Origin: JAICSD01 sp963836665
GTDB lineage: Bacteria; Acidobacteriota; Vicinamibacteria; Vicinamibacterales; 2-12-FULL-66-21
Assembly: GCA_963836665.1 (NCBI GenBank)
Contig: CAWIKL010000001.1
Coordinates: 1,302,001 to 1,366,000 of the forward strand
DNA: 64,000 nucleotides
Reading direction: 5' to 3'
Made by a program: the position numbers and the translations under genes. The notes under the pieces are model-generated. The model searched no databases, was not told where the DNA came from, and saw only the letters and a list, made by a program, of their open reading frames with translations. This document shows, piece by piece, positions 52,918 through 61,360 of this stretch (within the stretch, counting starts at the first letter, position 1; each line of letters starts with the position of its first letter).

Positions 52918-53125
52918 GCTGAGCCGACCAGCCGTCGTTCTCCAACTCGTCAATGAGGATGTTGAACATCTGCTGCGCGCGCTCGACGCGATGCCAGTCG
53001 GTATAGCAGACCTGTTTCAGCACCTGCTCGTCCTTCACATCGCGCACCTCCCATCCGGCCTCCCCCCGGGAAGAAATCGAGAATCGGCGGCGGTGTCCGG
53101 CGTGGGTGAGTTCTTTGGTGAACAT
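52898..53125 (-). CDS. Small hypothetical protein, 75 residues
   Basis: MFTKELTHAGHRRRFSISS followed by WEVRDVKDEQVLKQVCYTDWHRVERAQQMFNILIDELENDGW. A compact soluble protein with a central Cys and a C-terminal helix. No family recognised. Its stop lies in an 11-bp tandem repeat. A PHO-box-like element precedes it on the minus strand. Confidence 0.6.
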   Translation of the reverse strand: MFTKELTHAGHRRRFSISSRGEAGWEVRDVKDEQVLKQVCYTDWHRVERAQQMFNILIDELENDGWSAQPELIRN

Positions 53126-53164
53126 GAGGGCGAAATCTCAATATAACGGTCTTTTCTGATCTAT

Positions 53165-53216
53165 ACCGTGCTGGAAGATGACAGGTGTGTAAACACTGGG
53201 TAAATTTCGTGTTTCG
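53165..53216 (-). promoter_or_regulatory. Putative PHO box, minus strand, before the 75-residue gene
   Basis: Read on the minus strand: CGAAACA (53216-53210), ATTTACC (53205-53199), GTTTACA (53194-53188) and TGTCATC (53183-53177), 11 bp apart. TATAGA ends at 53160 after an 11-bp gap (two bases longer than at the other sites). About 35 bp then remain to the start at 53125. Confidence 0.5.
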
Positions 53217-53247
53217 GTCAATCGAGCTAAACGGGCCCTTCCCCCGA

Positions 53248-53291
53248 ATTTACGGCAGCGACGCCCCGCCGTAACCTCAACAGGCTATAAG
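53248..53291 (+). promoter_or_regulatory. Putative PHO box and -10, plus strand, before the 71-residue gene
   Basis: ATTTACG (53248), a poor CGACGCC (53259) and CGTAACC (53270) at 11-bp steps; after exactly 9 bp comes TATAAG (53286-53291). The start codon is at 53299, so the leader is very short. Confidence 0.5.
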
Positions 53292-53298
53292 GCTAGAC

Positions 53299-53514
53299 AT
53301 GTCGTACACGGTCACGCTCTGGTGCGGCTGCCAGGTTTACGTGTCGTGCCACCCAGTGACGCGCCTCGCGCACTCGCGCATCGTCGAACGGCGAGGCGAC
53401 GGCTGCCCGGTACGCCGACACGAGGTCGGAGCACGCCTCTGGCTATGGGAATTGCTGCCGGATCCGCGAGCGACGTCAGTCGCCGTCGAGGAAGCCGGCG
53501 ATCCCGGTCGTTAA
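53299..53514 (+). CDS. Small hypothetical protein, 71 residues
   Basis: MSYTVTLWCGCQVYVSCHP, then HSRIVERRGDGCPVRRHEVGARLWLWELLP. Four cysteines and a Trp-rich end suggest a small metal-binding or structural protein. No named family recognised. It ends 34 bp before the convergent permease gene. Confidence 0.6.
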   Translation: MSYTVTLWCGCQVYVSCHPVTRLAHSRIVERRGDGCPVRRHEVGARLWLWELLPDPRATSVAVEEAGDPGR

Positions 53515-53548
53515 AGTCGCCGCGCTCGCTCGCTGCCGCTCGTCGGAC

Positions 53549-54277
53549 TCACCCGTGGAGCACCATGTAGAGGCCGAGCGTGACGAGCAGGACGGCGACC
53601 ACGCGGCGGAAGAGGGGTGCGGGCACGTCGGCAAGGATGCGACGACCGGCCAGTGTACCGATCACGACGCCGATCGTCGCGAGCGCAATCAGCCCGGTCA
53701 TCGCCTGCAGCCCTTGTCGCTCGACGATCAGATAGACGGGCATGCGCGCGGCGTCGACGATCAGTCCTGTTGCCGTTGCCGTGGCAACAAACGTCTCCCG
53801 GTCGATGTCGAAGGCGAGCAGGGCGGCGGATCGAATTCCCCCCTGGTTGCCAACCAGGCCGCCGAACGCGCCTGACAGCGCCCCGGCGACCCACGCGCCG
53901 GCACGGCCCAGGCGAACGCGCCGCATCAGGCCGGTGAACTCCGAGACGCCGGCGAACAGAAGCAGACCTCCGAGTGTCGAGCCCAGCGCACGATTCGAGG
54001 CGTCGGCATGGAGCAATGCCCCCGAGAGGCCGCCGACGGCGCTGGCGAGGCCGAACCAGAGGAAGATCCGCCGGTCGACACGGCCGCGCAGCATCCAGAA
54101 ACGGAGCGCCGTACCGACCACGTGGGGAATCGAAACGGCAGCGACGGCCAGACGCGTTCCGGCCTGCGCCGCGACGATGGGCGTCAACAGGCTGCCGATG
54201 CCGAAGCCCGCGATCGAGGCGATGGATCCGGCGGCGAGGGCGGCGGCGAGGACGAGGGCGTCGAACGCGATGGGCAC
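53549..54277 (-). CDS. TauE/SafE-family membrane permease
   Basis: 242 residues, about eight membrane helices in two repeats: AGSIASIAGFGIGSLLTPIVA and LSGAFGGLVGNQGGIRSAALL. The family exports sulfite or organosulfur anions in some bacteria; the substrate here is unknown. GTG start. It is the last gene of a three-gene operon after the glycosyltransferase (33-bp gap). Confidence 0.82.
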   Translation of the reverse strand: MPIAFDALVLAAALAAGSIASIAGFGIGSLLTPIVAAQAGTRLAVAAVSIPHVVGTALRFWMLRGRVDRRIFLWFGLASAVGGLSGALLHADASNRALGSTLGGLLLFAGVSEFTGLMRRVRLGRAGAWVAGALSGAFGGLVGNQGGIRSAALLAFDIDRETFVATATATGLIVDAARMPVYLIVERQGLQAMTGLIALATIGVVIGTLAGRRILADVPAPLFRRVVAVLLVTLGLYMVLHG

Positions 54278-54310
54278 GGGCGCGACGCTCCAGTGTAGCG
54301 GTGTGGCGCG

Positions 54311-55063
54311 TCAGAGGCGAACGTCTTCGTGCAGCAGATCCTTGGGACGATGGTGAATCATCTCCGACCAGAAGTTGCGGACGTAGAGGCGGAACACCCT
54401 GCCCCTTCCGAGCGCCTTGTAGCGGCGCGCGGAGGTCGCGACGGCGCAGTCGTAGGCCAGCTGCACCGCGCCGATGCGAGCCAGCCGGCGTCCGAGATTT
54501 GTGTCCTCGCCATGGAATTCGATCGACGTATCGAAGCCGCCGATCATTTCGAGCGCCCAGGCGCGGACGGCAAAATTCCCCCCATAGAGGACGGCCCCAA
54601 TACCGAGCAGGTGGTGCGCCGTGACATGCGCGAGCGGCGCCAGGGTGTAGTCGTAGACGCGGGCGCCCGTCATACCGATCCAGTCCCAGTCGTAGAAGCG
54701 ATAGGGGCCGGTGACCGCCACCGTGGCGCGCGAGCGGCAAAAGCGCCGTTCGAGCCGTTCGAACAGCCGCAGCGGCGCGCGGCAGTCAGCATCCATGTAG
54801 AAGAGGACGTCGCCGTGGGCGGCGGTCCTGCCGGCGGCGCGCGCCCAGAGCAGCCCTTTGCGGGGCTCATCGATCACCCGTACCCCCGGCACCAGGCGGG
54901 CCACGTCGCCGGTGGCATCGCTGCTGGCGTTGTTGACGAGGATGATTTCGTCGGGCGGACGGGTCTGCGCCAGCAGCGAGTGCAGCGCCGCCGGCACCAT
55001 GCGCTCCTCGTTGTAGGCACAGACGATCGCGGTGATTGAGGGGCGCGCCTCCACCACCCTCAT
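54311..55063 (-). CDS. Family 2 glycosyltransferase
   Basis: 250 residues: ITAIVCAYNEERMVPAAL, ILVNNASSDATGDVA, YMDADCRAP (DxD site) and GGFDTSIEFHGEDTNLGRRL (ED catalytic base region). No obvious membrane anchor. Coupled by ATGA to the PHP phosphoesterase upstream. Possibly acts in envelope glycolipid synthesis, which phosphate-starved bacteria use to replace phospholipids; that is a guess from context. Confidence 0.85.
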   Translation of the reverse strand: MRVVEARPSITAIVCAYNEERMVPAALHSLLAQTRPPDEIILVNNASSDATGDVARLVPGVRVIDEPRKGLLWARAAGRTAAHGDVLFYMDADCRAPLRLFERLERRFCRSRATVAVTGPYRFYDWDWIGMTGARVYDYTLAPLAHVTAHHLLGIGAVLYGGNFAVRAWALEMIGGFDTSIEFHGEDTNLGRRLARIGAVQLAYDCAVATSARRYKALGRGRVFRLYVRNFWSEMIHHRPKDLLHEDVRL

Positions 55064-55974
55064 CGGGAGAAGGCCCCGCTCAGGCGCCCGGCTGCCGGCC
55101 GCGCGACGAGATCGACGAGCAGGGCCCGGTTGAACCTCGCTTCGAGCATGAAGTGAGCGGCCGCGACCACCAGCGGGATCGTCATCAGCGGCAGCGCCGC
55201 CAGACCGGCCGCGAAGACCACGTGGCTGCGGTATTCGAGCGGCCGCGAGACCAGGCCAGTGATGCTCTCTCCGTAGAAGTTCGACGCCACCCGCATGATG
55301 TCCGACGTCATCGTGAGCCAGTTGCCTTCGCGCCCGTGCACCCGGACGCGACCGGCGTGCAGCTCGCCGAGGAACGTCTCACGGCTGGTCGCATGCGGCG
55401 CCTCGATGTAGGTCTTGCCGATACCACGGTGCGTATGCGAGTCACTACCGGCGACACGGACCTTGCGGCAGGCCTCGGCCAGTGCCATCGCTGTCCGGTT
55501 CTGCACTGGCAGGCGCGAGCCGTTGCGCACTTCGATGCCGTTGATCCAGGGCATCAGCGCCGCAATGTGCGCCGCCGTCACATGGCCGTTGATCCGCGAT
55601 GCGACGTGGTTGAGCGACACGAACAGCTCTTCGCGGTGCAGGTAGTGCAGCAGCTCGCGCACGTTGGGGCGCAGCCGCTGGATATCGCGGTGCTGTGCTT
55701 CGGTGACGCCGAGCACGCCGAGGTGGACGCGCACACCGTCTTCCGGGAAGACGCCGGTAACCTCGCACCCGACGATGACGTCGGGGCGATGGGCCAGGGT
55801 CAGCGCCCCCTCGATGGAATCGTGATCGGTGATGGCGACGAGATCCATGCCGCGGGACTTCGCCCGCCGGTAGACGCCTTCCGGTGTGTTGTAGCACTCG
55901 CGCACCAACCGCCCGAGCCCGCGGATGGTGCAGGCGCCGGAGAACACGGTGTGAACGTGCGTGTCGACCTTCAC
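55060..55974 (-). CDS. PHP-domain metal-dependent phosphoesterase
   Basis: 304 residues from a GTG (MKVDTHVHTVFSG). PHP motifs DTHVHT, ITDHDSIEGA, GCEVTG, SLNHVAS and GSDSHTHRG supply the trinuclear metal site. A C-terminal hydrophobic stretch (FAAGLAALPLMTIPLVVAAA) could anchor it to the membrane. Hydrolyses a phosphoester of unknown identity. First gene of the PHP-glycosyltransferase-permease operon; a four-repeat PHO-box-like element lies 43 bp upstream. Confidence 0.83.
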   Translation of the reverse strand: MKVDTHVHTVFSGACTIRGLGRLVRECYNTPEGVYRRAKSRGMDLVAITDHDSIEGALTLAHRPDVIVGCEVTGVFPEDGVRVHLGVLGVTEAQHRDIQRLRPNVRELLHYLHREELFVSLNHVASRINGHVTAAHIAALMPWINGIEVRNGSRLPVQNRTAMALAEACRKVRVAGSDSHTHRGIGKTYIEAPHATSRETFLGELHAGRVRVHGREGNWLTMTSDIMRVASNFYGESITGLVSRPLEYRSHVVFAAGLAALPLMTIPLVVAAAHFMLEARFNRALLVDLVARPAAGRLSGAFSR

Positions 55975-56001
55975 AAGCCCTCCTCTCGCCCCGGTGAGGC
56001 G

Positions 56002-56056
56002 ATGATGGCGGAGGGCTGTGAAGGTCGTGTGCCCGACGCGTTACGCGCGGGTAAAA
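56002..56056 (-). promoter_or_regulatory. Putative PHO box before the PHP operon
   Basis: On the minus strand TTTTACC (56056-56050), CGTAACG (56045-56039), GGGCACA (56034-56028) and CTTCACA (56023-56017), exactly 11 bp apart. After a 9-bp gap comes CATCAT (56007-56002), a 4-of-6 match to TATAAT. It occupies the spacer right after the TonB receptor stop. Confidence 0.6.
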
Positions 56057-56057
56057 C

Positions 56058-58451
56058 TCACGGGACGAGGCGCTGGGAGAAGCCGACCGTGACCGAGAAC
56101 GACACGCTGCGGCCGGCCAGCATCGCCAGCACGTCGGCGGGATTGGGCAGGTTGATCCCCTTCAGGCCTGGGGTGAACGAGGTGATGGCGTGGCTGTCGC
56201 TCAAGTTGTTGACCGAGAACTGCAGCTTGGTCTGATCGAAACGCGAACCGTTGTTCAGCGTGTAGTTGACGAAGAGATTGGCCACGTTGAACGGATCGTT
56301 GGACGACGCCTGGTTGACCGAGGCGTTGTCGTTCCAGGTCTTGCCGACGCGCTTGTTGAAGATGCCGACCGCCCAGTTCTTGGTCATGTAGTTGACGCCG
56401 ACGGCCTCGGTGTCGCTCGGGACGCCGGCCATCCACAGGCCGTTGCTGTTGTACTTGCCGGTGCCACCCGTGGCATTGAGATACGCGCTCAGGCCACGCC
56501 ACATCACGATGTTCGACTCGATCTCGACGCCCTGCGTCGTCGATCGACCGGCCAGGAAATAGACCGGCTCGCCGGTCGTGGGATCCGTCGTCGAGGTGTA
56601 GTCGTTGTCGAAGCGGACGTGGTAGTAATCGAAGTCCACCGTATAGCGGCGGGACTTGTAGACGGTCCCGAACTGGTAGGCCTCGGTCTGAACCGGCTTG
56701 GGCACCGCCTGCACCGCTGCATTCTTCACGTCGAACACATTGGTTGGCGGAATCGAGCTGCCGGTCGAGAACTGCGCGTAGCTCGACCAGTTGTTGCGCA
56801 GGAGGTAGTGAACGTCGAACGACGGCTGCCAGTCGGTGTAGGTGACGTTGTGATCGAGGTAGGGGGCGCCGTTGAGATTGCCGGCCGTCTTGCCGTTGTC
56901 GGGATACTGGCGGAAGTCCTGCTTGTACCACGCGAACTTGATGCCCGGCGTCACGCTCAACTTGTCGAACACCGCGAGCTGATACTCAGCGTAGGGCTGC
57001 AGCGTTGTCGTGATGAACGTCTGGTGGAAATTGGGCAGCGCCGCGTCGACCCACGTCCGCGGATCCGACGGGTACTGGTAGCGGTTGGTGTCGGCGTATT
57101 CAGACCACAAGCCGGTGCGGAAGGCGCCGTGCGACGAGACCTGGGTAATCGGCAGGAGGTTACCGACCTTGCGGTAGCTGTTCAACTTGTCGGTGCCGCT
57201 GGTGGCGTTGATCACCGTGGTGCTGTTGAAGTTCTGCTGGTTGTGGTAGGCGTAGGTGTAGACCTTGTCGTCAAAGGTCCAGCCGTGCCCCAGGTCGGCG
57301 CGCACGCCGCCGTATTCGAAGTCGGTGGGCACGTGGTAGAAGTTGTAGCCGTAATACAGCGGGGACGTCGGGTCGCCGCTCATCAAGAAGTTGTCGCCGT
57401 ACTGCTCCACCTGGGCCCGCGTCGGGCCCTTCTGGTTGGGGGTATTGCTGTTCAGATCGATCACCCCCGAGAACCCGGTCAGCTGCACGCGGTCGTTGAG
57501 CTGAAAGCGGACCTTGCCCATGAAGGCGTTGCGCTGCTGCGAGTTGTAGGTCTGATAGCCGTCGGAGGTCATCCGGTGCGCATCGATGACGAAGCTAGTG
57601 CGCCCTGACTCGCCGAGCCGGCCCGAATTGAGCTGGGCGTCGTACATCTGGGTGTTGAACGAGCTCGACGAGATGCTGCCGGTGATGCCCATGCGGTTGG
57701 TCAGCGTCCGCGACTGCAGCCCGACGGTGCCACCGAAGGTCGCCGGCCCGATCGTCGCCGCCGTCCCGGGGCTCCTGTCGAACACGGCGCCGCCGGTGAA
57801 CGGCGCCGGAAAAAAGACCCACGAATGGTGCGACGGATCGTTGGTGTCGTTGAACGGGATGCCGTCGAAGTTGATGGTCAACTGCTTGTCGGCAAAGGCG
57901 CGAAAGTTCGTCTTGGTGTCGCCCAGACCGGGGCCGTTCGAGGCAACGCTGTAGGCGCCCGGCGCGAGGGCCAGCACCTGGGCATAATCGGAGGCGGGGG
58001 CGGTGAAGTTGCGGATATAGGCGTCGCTGATCACCGACTGCGGCGAGCGCGCCGACAGCGATCCCTGCGACGGCGCGTTGCGAATCTCCTCTGGCAGCTT
58101 GGACGAGACGGTCACCTCCTCGGTGAAGGGCGCCACGGTGAGGGTGAACGACAGTTCGAGCGGTTTCCCCGCCAGCACCTTCTGCGCTTCCTTGCTCGCC
58201 GGGGCGAAGCCGGTCGCCGTCACCTCGATGTCGTAGATGCCTGGCGCCAGATCGTTGATCACAAACGTGCCGTCAGCCTCCGTCACGGCGGTCGTCGCCG
58301 CCCCCGTCGCGGGGCGAACGATCACGGCGGCGCTGGCGACGCGCTTGCCGTCGGGGTCGAGCACCGTCCCCTTGATGGCAGCGGTCTGCGCCGAGACGGG
58401 CGCGGCCGCAGCGAGCAACACCGCAAACATCATGACCTTGAACACTCGCAT
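56058..58451 (-). CDS. TonB-dependent receptor with carboxypeptidase-like N-terminal domain
   Basis: 797 residues from MRVFKVMMFAVLLAAAAPVSAQ (signal peptide). A carboxypeptidase regulatory-like fold (AIKGTVLDPDGKRVASAAVIVRP, about 25-105) precedes the plug (YIRNFTAPASDYAQVLALAPGAY, INFDGIPFNDTNDP) and a 22-strand barrel. It imports a scarce substrate with energy from TonB. Its start overlaps the stop of the metallophosphatase gene (TGATG), so the pair may release and import a phosphorylated nutrient. Confidence 0.88.
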   Translation of the reverse strand: MRVFKVMMFAVLLAAAAPVSAQTAAIKGTVLDPDGKRVASAAVIVRPATGAATTAVTEADGTFVINDLAPGIYDIEVTATGFAPASKEAQKVLAGKPLELSFTLTVAPFTEEVTVSSKLPEEIRNAPSQGSLSARSPQSVISDAYIRNFTAPASDYAQVLALAPGAYSVASNGPGLGDTKTNFRAFADKQLTINFDGIPFNDTNDPSHHSWVFFPAPFTGGAVFDRSPGTAATIGPATFGGTVGLQSRTLTNRMGITGSISSSSFNTQMYDAQLNSGRLGESGRTSFVIDAHRMTSDGYQTYNSQQRNAFMGKVRFQLNDRVQLTGFSGVIDLNSNTPNQKGPTRAQVEQYGDNFLMSGDPTSPLYYGYNFYHVPTDFEYGGVRADLGHGWTFDDKVYTYAYHNQQNFNSTTVINATSGTDKLNSYRKVGNLLPITQVSSHGAFRTGLWSEYADTNRYQYPSDPRTWVDAALPNFHQTFITTTLQPYAEYQLAVFDKLSVTPGIKFAWYKQDFRQYPDNGKTAGNLNGAPYLDHNVTYTDWQPSFDVHYLLRNNWSSYAQFSTGSSIPPTNVFDVKNAAVQAVPKPVQTEAYQFGTVYKSRRYTVDFDYYHVRFDNDYTSTTDPTTGEPVYFLAGRSTTQGVEIESNIVMWRGLSAYLNATGGTGKYNSNGLWMAGVPSDTEAVGVNYMTKNWAVGIFNKRVGKTWNDNASVNQASSNDPFNVANLFVNYTLNNGSRFDQTKLQFSVNNLSDSHAITSFTPGLKGINLPNPADVLAMLAGRSVSFSVTVGFSQRLVP

Positions 58452-59608
58452 CACTCCTCTCCTCCAGGCGTAATCGACTCGGTCACCGACGCACCCCAGG
58501 TCAGCGTTGGCGCTTCGGGATGCACGTTCCAGAAGCACTCACGTACGGTCAGCGTCCGTCGATCGGCTGACACCGTGACGACCTGAAACGACAGCTTCGT
58601 TTCGTCGCGGCCCGATACCGCGCCCTTCATCGGCGAATCGACACGGAAGGTGTGAAGGGCGACGTGTCGCTGCGGGCCGGTCCATTCATAGAACTGGTTG
58701 GAATTGGAGTGGCCGTGAAAGTAGGCCACCAGGTTTCGATGCGCCGCGGCGAAGCGCTCGAACGCGGCGCGTTCGGTGGTCGCGGTCGCATCCTTGGACG
58801 TGCCGTCGGCGAAGACGTCGCTGAGCAGATTCTCGAAGCCGAGCGAGGCGTCGAAGGTGCCAGGCGCGGCCGGGTTGAGGAAATGACGCGAGTCGGCATC
58901 GGGGCCGTCGTGCGAAAACAGGAACACCGGCGTCTGCGCCGTCACACCTGCGAGGTCGTTCTCGAGCCAGGCGCGGCCGCGCGAGTCGGGCCAGACGTGG
59001 ACGAAGGCGAGGTGGATACCGCGCAAATCGCGCGAGGTCAGCACCCGCTCGCGGTCGTAGTCGAAGCGCGCCGGCGCGGCTGGCGGCTGCACCATCAGCC
59101 GGTACATGCCGTCGACCGACGAGGGATCGGTAGTGGGCGACATCGGCTTGTAGAAGCCGACGGCATTCGACGCGTCGTGGTTGCCGGGAATGACGAAGAG
59201 GGGGGCGCGATGGCCCGACGCATCGTTGAGGGCCAGGCCGTGCTGGTAGTCGTCGACGAACTCGCGCCATGACTCGGCGGCAGACTGGATGGCGACGCCG
59301 TCGACGACTTCCGCGCGGTTGGCGACGTCTCCCCCTTCGACGATCGCGTCGACCGGGCCAACAGGAAGGCCGGCGCGATTGCCGCCGTCGGTGGGAAAGG
59401 CCGTCGTGGCCAGCGTATTGATCGATGCGACCAGCGCCTGGTTGACCGTACGCGCATCAACGTTGGCGTGCCCGCGGAATGCGGCGCGGCGAATCCCGTA
59501 GTGGGCGTCGGAGGTGAATACGAGTTGGAGACCACTTGGCGCTGGCGGCGCCGCGGCGCGGACCAGTGCAGCGGCAGTCAGAACTGCCAGCGCCGTCGTC
59601 GTCTTCAT
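58451..59608 (-). CDS. Secreted metallophosphoesterase of a phosphatase-TonB receptor operon
   Basis: 385 residues from MKTTTALAVLTAAALVRAAAPP (signal peptide); a GTG/ATG start 24 bp upstream is possible but would add MDGTFAAC before it. Metal motifs FTSDAHYGIRRAAF, VEGGDVANRAE, VIPGNHDASN, FSHDGPD and YFHGHSNSNQF. Periplasmic phosphatase or nucleotidase. A strong PHO-box-like element lies directly upstream. Confidence 0.82.
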   Translation of the reverse strand: MKTTTALAVLTAAALVRAAAPPAPSGLQLVFTSDAHYGIRRAAFRGHANVDARTVNQALVASINTLATTAFPTDGGNRAGLPVGPVDAIVEGGDVANRAEVVDGVAIQSAAESWREFVDDYQHGLALNDASGHRAPLFVIPGNHDASNAVGFYKPMSPTTDPSSVDGMYRLMVQPPAAPARFDYDRERVLTSRDLRGIHLAFVHVWPDSRGRAWLENDLAGVTAQTPVFLFSHDGPDADSRHFLNPAAPGTFDASLGFENLLSDVFADGTSKDATATTERAAFERFAAAHRNLVAYFHGHSNSNQFYEWTGPQRHVALHTFRVDSPMKGAVSGRDETKLSFQVVTVSADRRTLTVRECFWNVHPEAPTLTWGASVTESITPGGEE

Positions 59609-59618
59609 GCAGGCGGCG

Positions 59619-59673
59619 AAGGTACCATCCACCTGTGCCGTTCATGTGTCGTCAATGTTAACGATGTGTAACG
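59619..59673 (-). promoter_or_regulatory. Putative PHO box and -10 of the metallophosphatase gene
   Basis: On the minus strand CGTTACA (59673-59667), GTTAACA (59662-59656), CGACACA (59651-59645) and CGGCACA (59640-59634), exactly 11 bp apart; after 9 bp comes TACCTT (59624-59619). The start ATG at 59608 is about 11 bp further, implying a very short leader. Confidence 0.65.
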
Positions 59674-59689
59674 TGGCGTCGTTTGGACG

Positions 59690-61360
59690 TCAGCGACCGC
59701 TGCCGGCCGCAGTCATGATTGCGGCCTGTGCGTGGCCATCCGCGCTGGGAATTGTCAGACCGACGCGCGCCGCAAGCGACACGGCAATGTCGGCCGATGA
59801 GGCAGGGGTGTCATATCGTCCGACCCGAATGCCGGGGCCGTAGAAAATCAGCGGCACCTGCCGGTCGTAGTCGTAGGCGGTCCCATGGTTCGCCGCGCTG
59901 GCGGAGAGTACAGCGTTCTCGTGGAGCACGAGCACGAGATCGCCGCTCCGTCCGGCGACATAGCTGAGCGCCGCAGCGCGGACGAACGAGTCCGTCGACT
60001 GCCGTGCCGCATCGGTGGTGAGCGTGTCGCCGCGGAGGACGCGCGCGATTGCCGGGATTTCCCCGAGCGCGTCGATCACGGCGGACATCGCGCGCTCATC
60101 TTTCTTGATTCGGTCGTAGACGCCGGCGCGGAAGTAGACGTCGGTATTGGTCACGCCGGCGACGTAGAGGCCGCCGCCGAGGAACGGCTTGATCAACTGA
60201 CGCGTGGTGCGGGGCGGCGCATCGGTGAAGATGCCGCGCAGCGCCTCGTCGATGACGCGAACGACGGGCTCGGCCGTCGCCAGGCGGGCGCCGTTCACTT
60301 GCTCCGGAATGTCGCTGACGCCGTGATCCGCCGACAGCGCGAGCACGTAGTTGTCCTTGCCGACGCGGGCATCGAGACAATCGAGCAGCCGCCCGAGGGT
60401 GGCGTCGAGACGGACGATGACGTCCTGGACTTCGTGGCTGCGCGGACCGAACACGTGACCGACGAGATTAAGCGTCGAGAAGCTGATGCCGAGGAAATCG
60501 GTTCCCTGCCCCGCGCCGAGATGCATGCCGTCAATGGCAGCCTCGGCCATCTGTTCGAGGTATTCGTCCGAGAGCGGCGACTGCTGCCACCGCCCATAGA
60601 AGGTGGCATCGTCGGTGCCCAATGCGTGCGGAAATGTCACTCCCCAGCCAAGACTCGGCCGCTCGCTGGTGATGTCGTCCACGTATTGATACCGCGCCTC
60701 GGGCAGCGTCCGTGTCCACTCCGTGCCCTTGGCTGCTTCGATCGGGTGTGCCTTGATGAATGCGAGGATCGAGGGTTCCGGGGTTCTGGCGAAGGCCGTC
60801 GATGACACAAAGCCGCCGCGGTCGTCGAACCAAACCACCGCCTCGCCGCCATGCCCGGCCATCCCGATCGCCGAGCGCGCCTTGAGCGAGAGCGAGACCA
60901 CGCGGCCGCCGCGCTCCTGGCGCAGGAGATCGGCGAGCGTCGGGCGGATCAACCGCTTGGCGCTGTCGCCGCTCCCCTTGAGCGGGCCGTAGCCGACGAT
61001 GTTGGCCGCTGGATCCTCGGTACAGGTTTCGCTCACTTCCAGCTCGCGGTTGATCCAGGCGTTCATGATCAGGCCGTGCTGATAGGGGAACGTGCCCGTG
61101 GCCGCGGTGGCGTGGCCGGCGCAGGTCACGGTGTTCATATAGGGCAGGGCAGCATTGGTGAAGTAGGCACCCTGAGTGGTCAGCCGCTTGAGGCCGTGCG
61201 CGAGATTGTCGCCATAGCGGTCGAGGTAGTCGGCGCGCATCTGATCGACCATCAACAGCACGACGAGTTTGGGACCGCCCTGCGCGTGAGTCGCTGGCAA
61301 CGCCCCGCCGGCGACCACCACGGCAAGCGCCGCTCCGATCGCCACACATTTACGCTTCAT
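59690..61360 (-). CDS. PhoK/PafA-like secreted alkaline phosphatase
   Basis: 556 residues, signal peptide (ending LPATHAQ). Alkaline-phosphatase-superfamily metal ligand MVDQMRADYLDRYG (Asp39), nucleophile Thr79 in MNTVTCAGHATAATG, and ALSADHGVSDIPEQ, FSTLNLVGHVFGPRSHEV. The Thr nucleophile is typical of PhoK/PafA monoesterases and type I phosphodiesterases. It releases phosphate from organic esters outside the cytoplasm. ATGA overlap with the phosphodiesterase gene upstream. Confidence 0.88.
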   Translation of the reverse strand: MKRKCVAIGAALAVVVAGGALPATHAQGGPKLVVLLMVDQMRADYLDRYGDNLAHGLKRLTTQGAYFTNAALPYMNTVTCAGHATAATGTFPYQHGLIMNAWINRELEVSETCTEDPAANIVGYGPLKGSGDSAKRLIRPTLADLLRQERGGRVVSLSLKARSAIGMAGHGGEAVVWFDDRGGFVSSTAFARTPEPSILAFIKAHPIEAAKGTEWTRTLPEARYQYVDDITSERPSLGWGVTFPHALGTDDATFYGRWQQSPLSDEYLEQMAEAAIDGMHLGAGQGTDFLGISFSTLNLVGHVFGPRSHEVQDVIVRLDATLGRLLDCLDARVGKDNYVLALSADHGVSDIPEQVNGARLATAEPVVRVIDEALRGIFTDAPPRTTRQLIKPFLGGGLYVAGVTNTDVYFRAGVYDRIKKDERAMSAVIDALGEIPAIARVLRGDTLTTDAARQSTDSFVRAAALSYVAGRSGDLVLVLHENAVLSASAANHGTAYDYDRQVPLIFYGPGIRVGRYDTPASSADIAVSLAARVGLTIPSADGHAQAAIMTAAGSGR

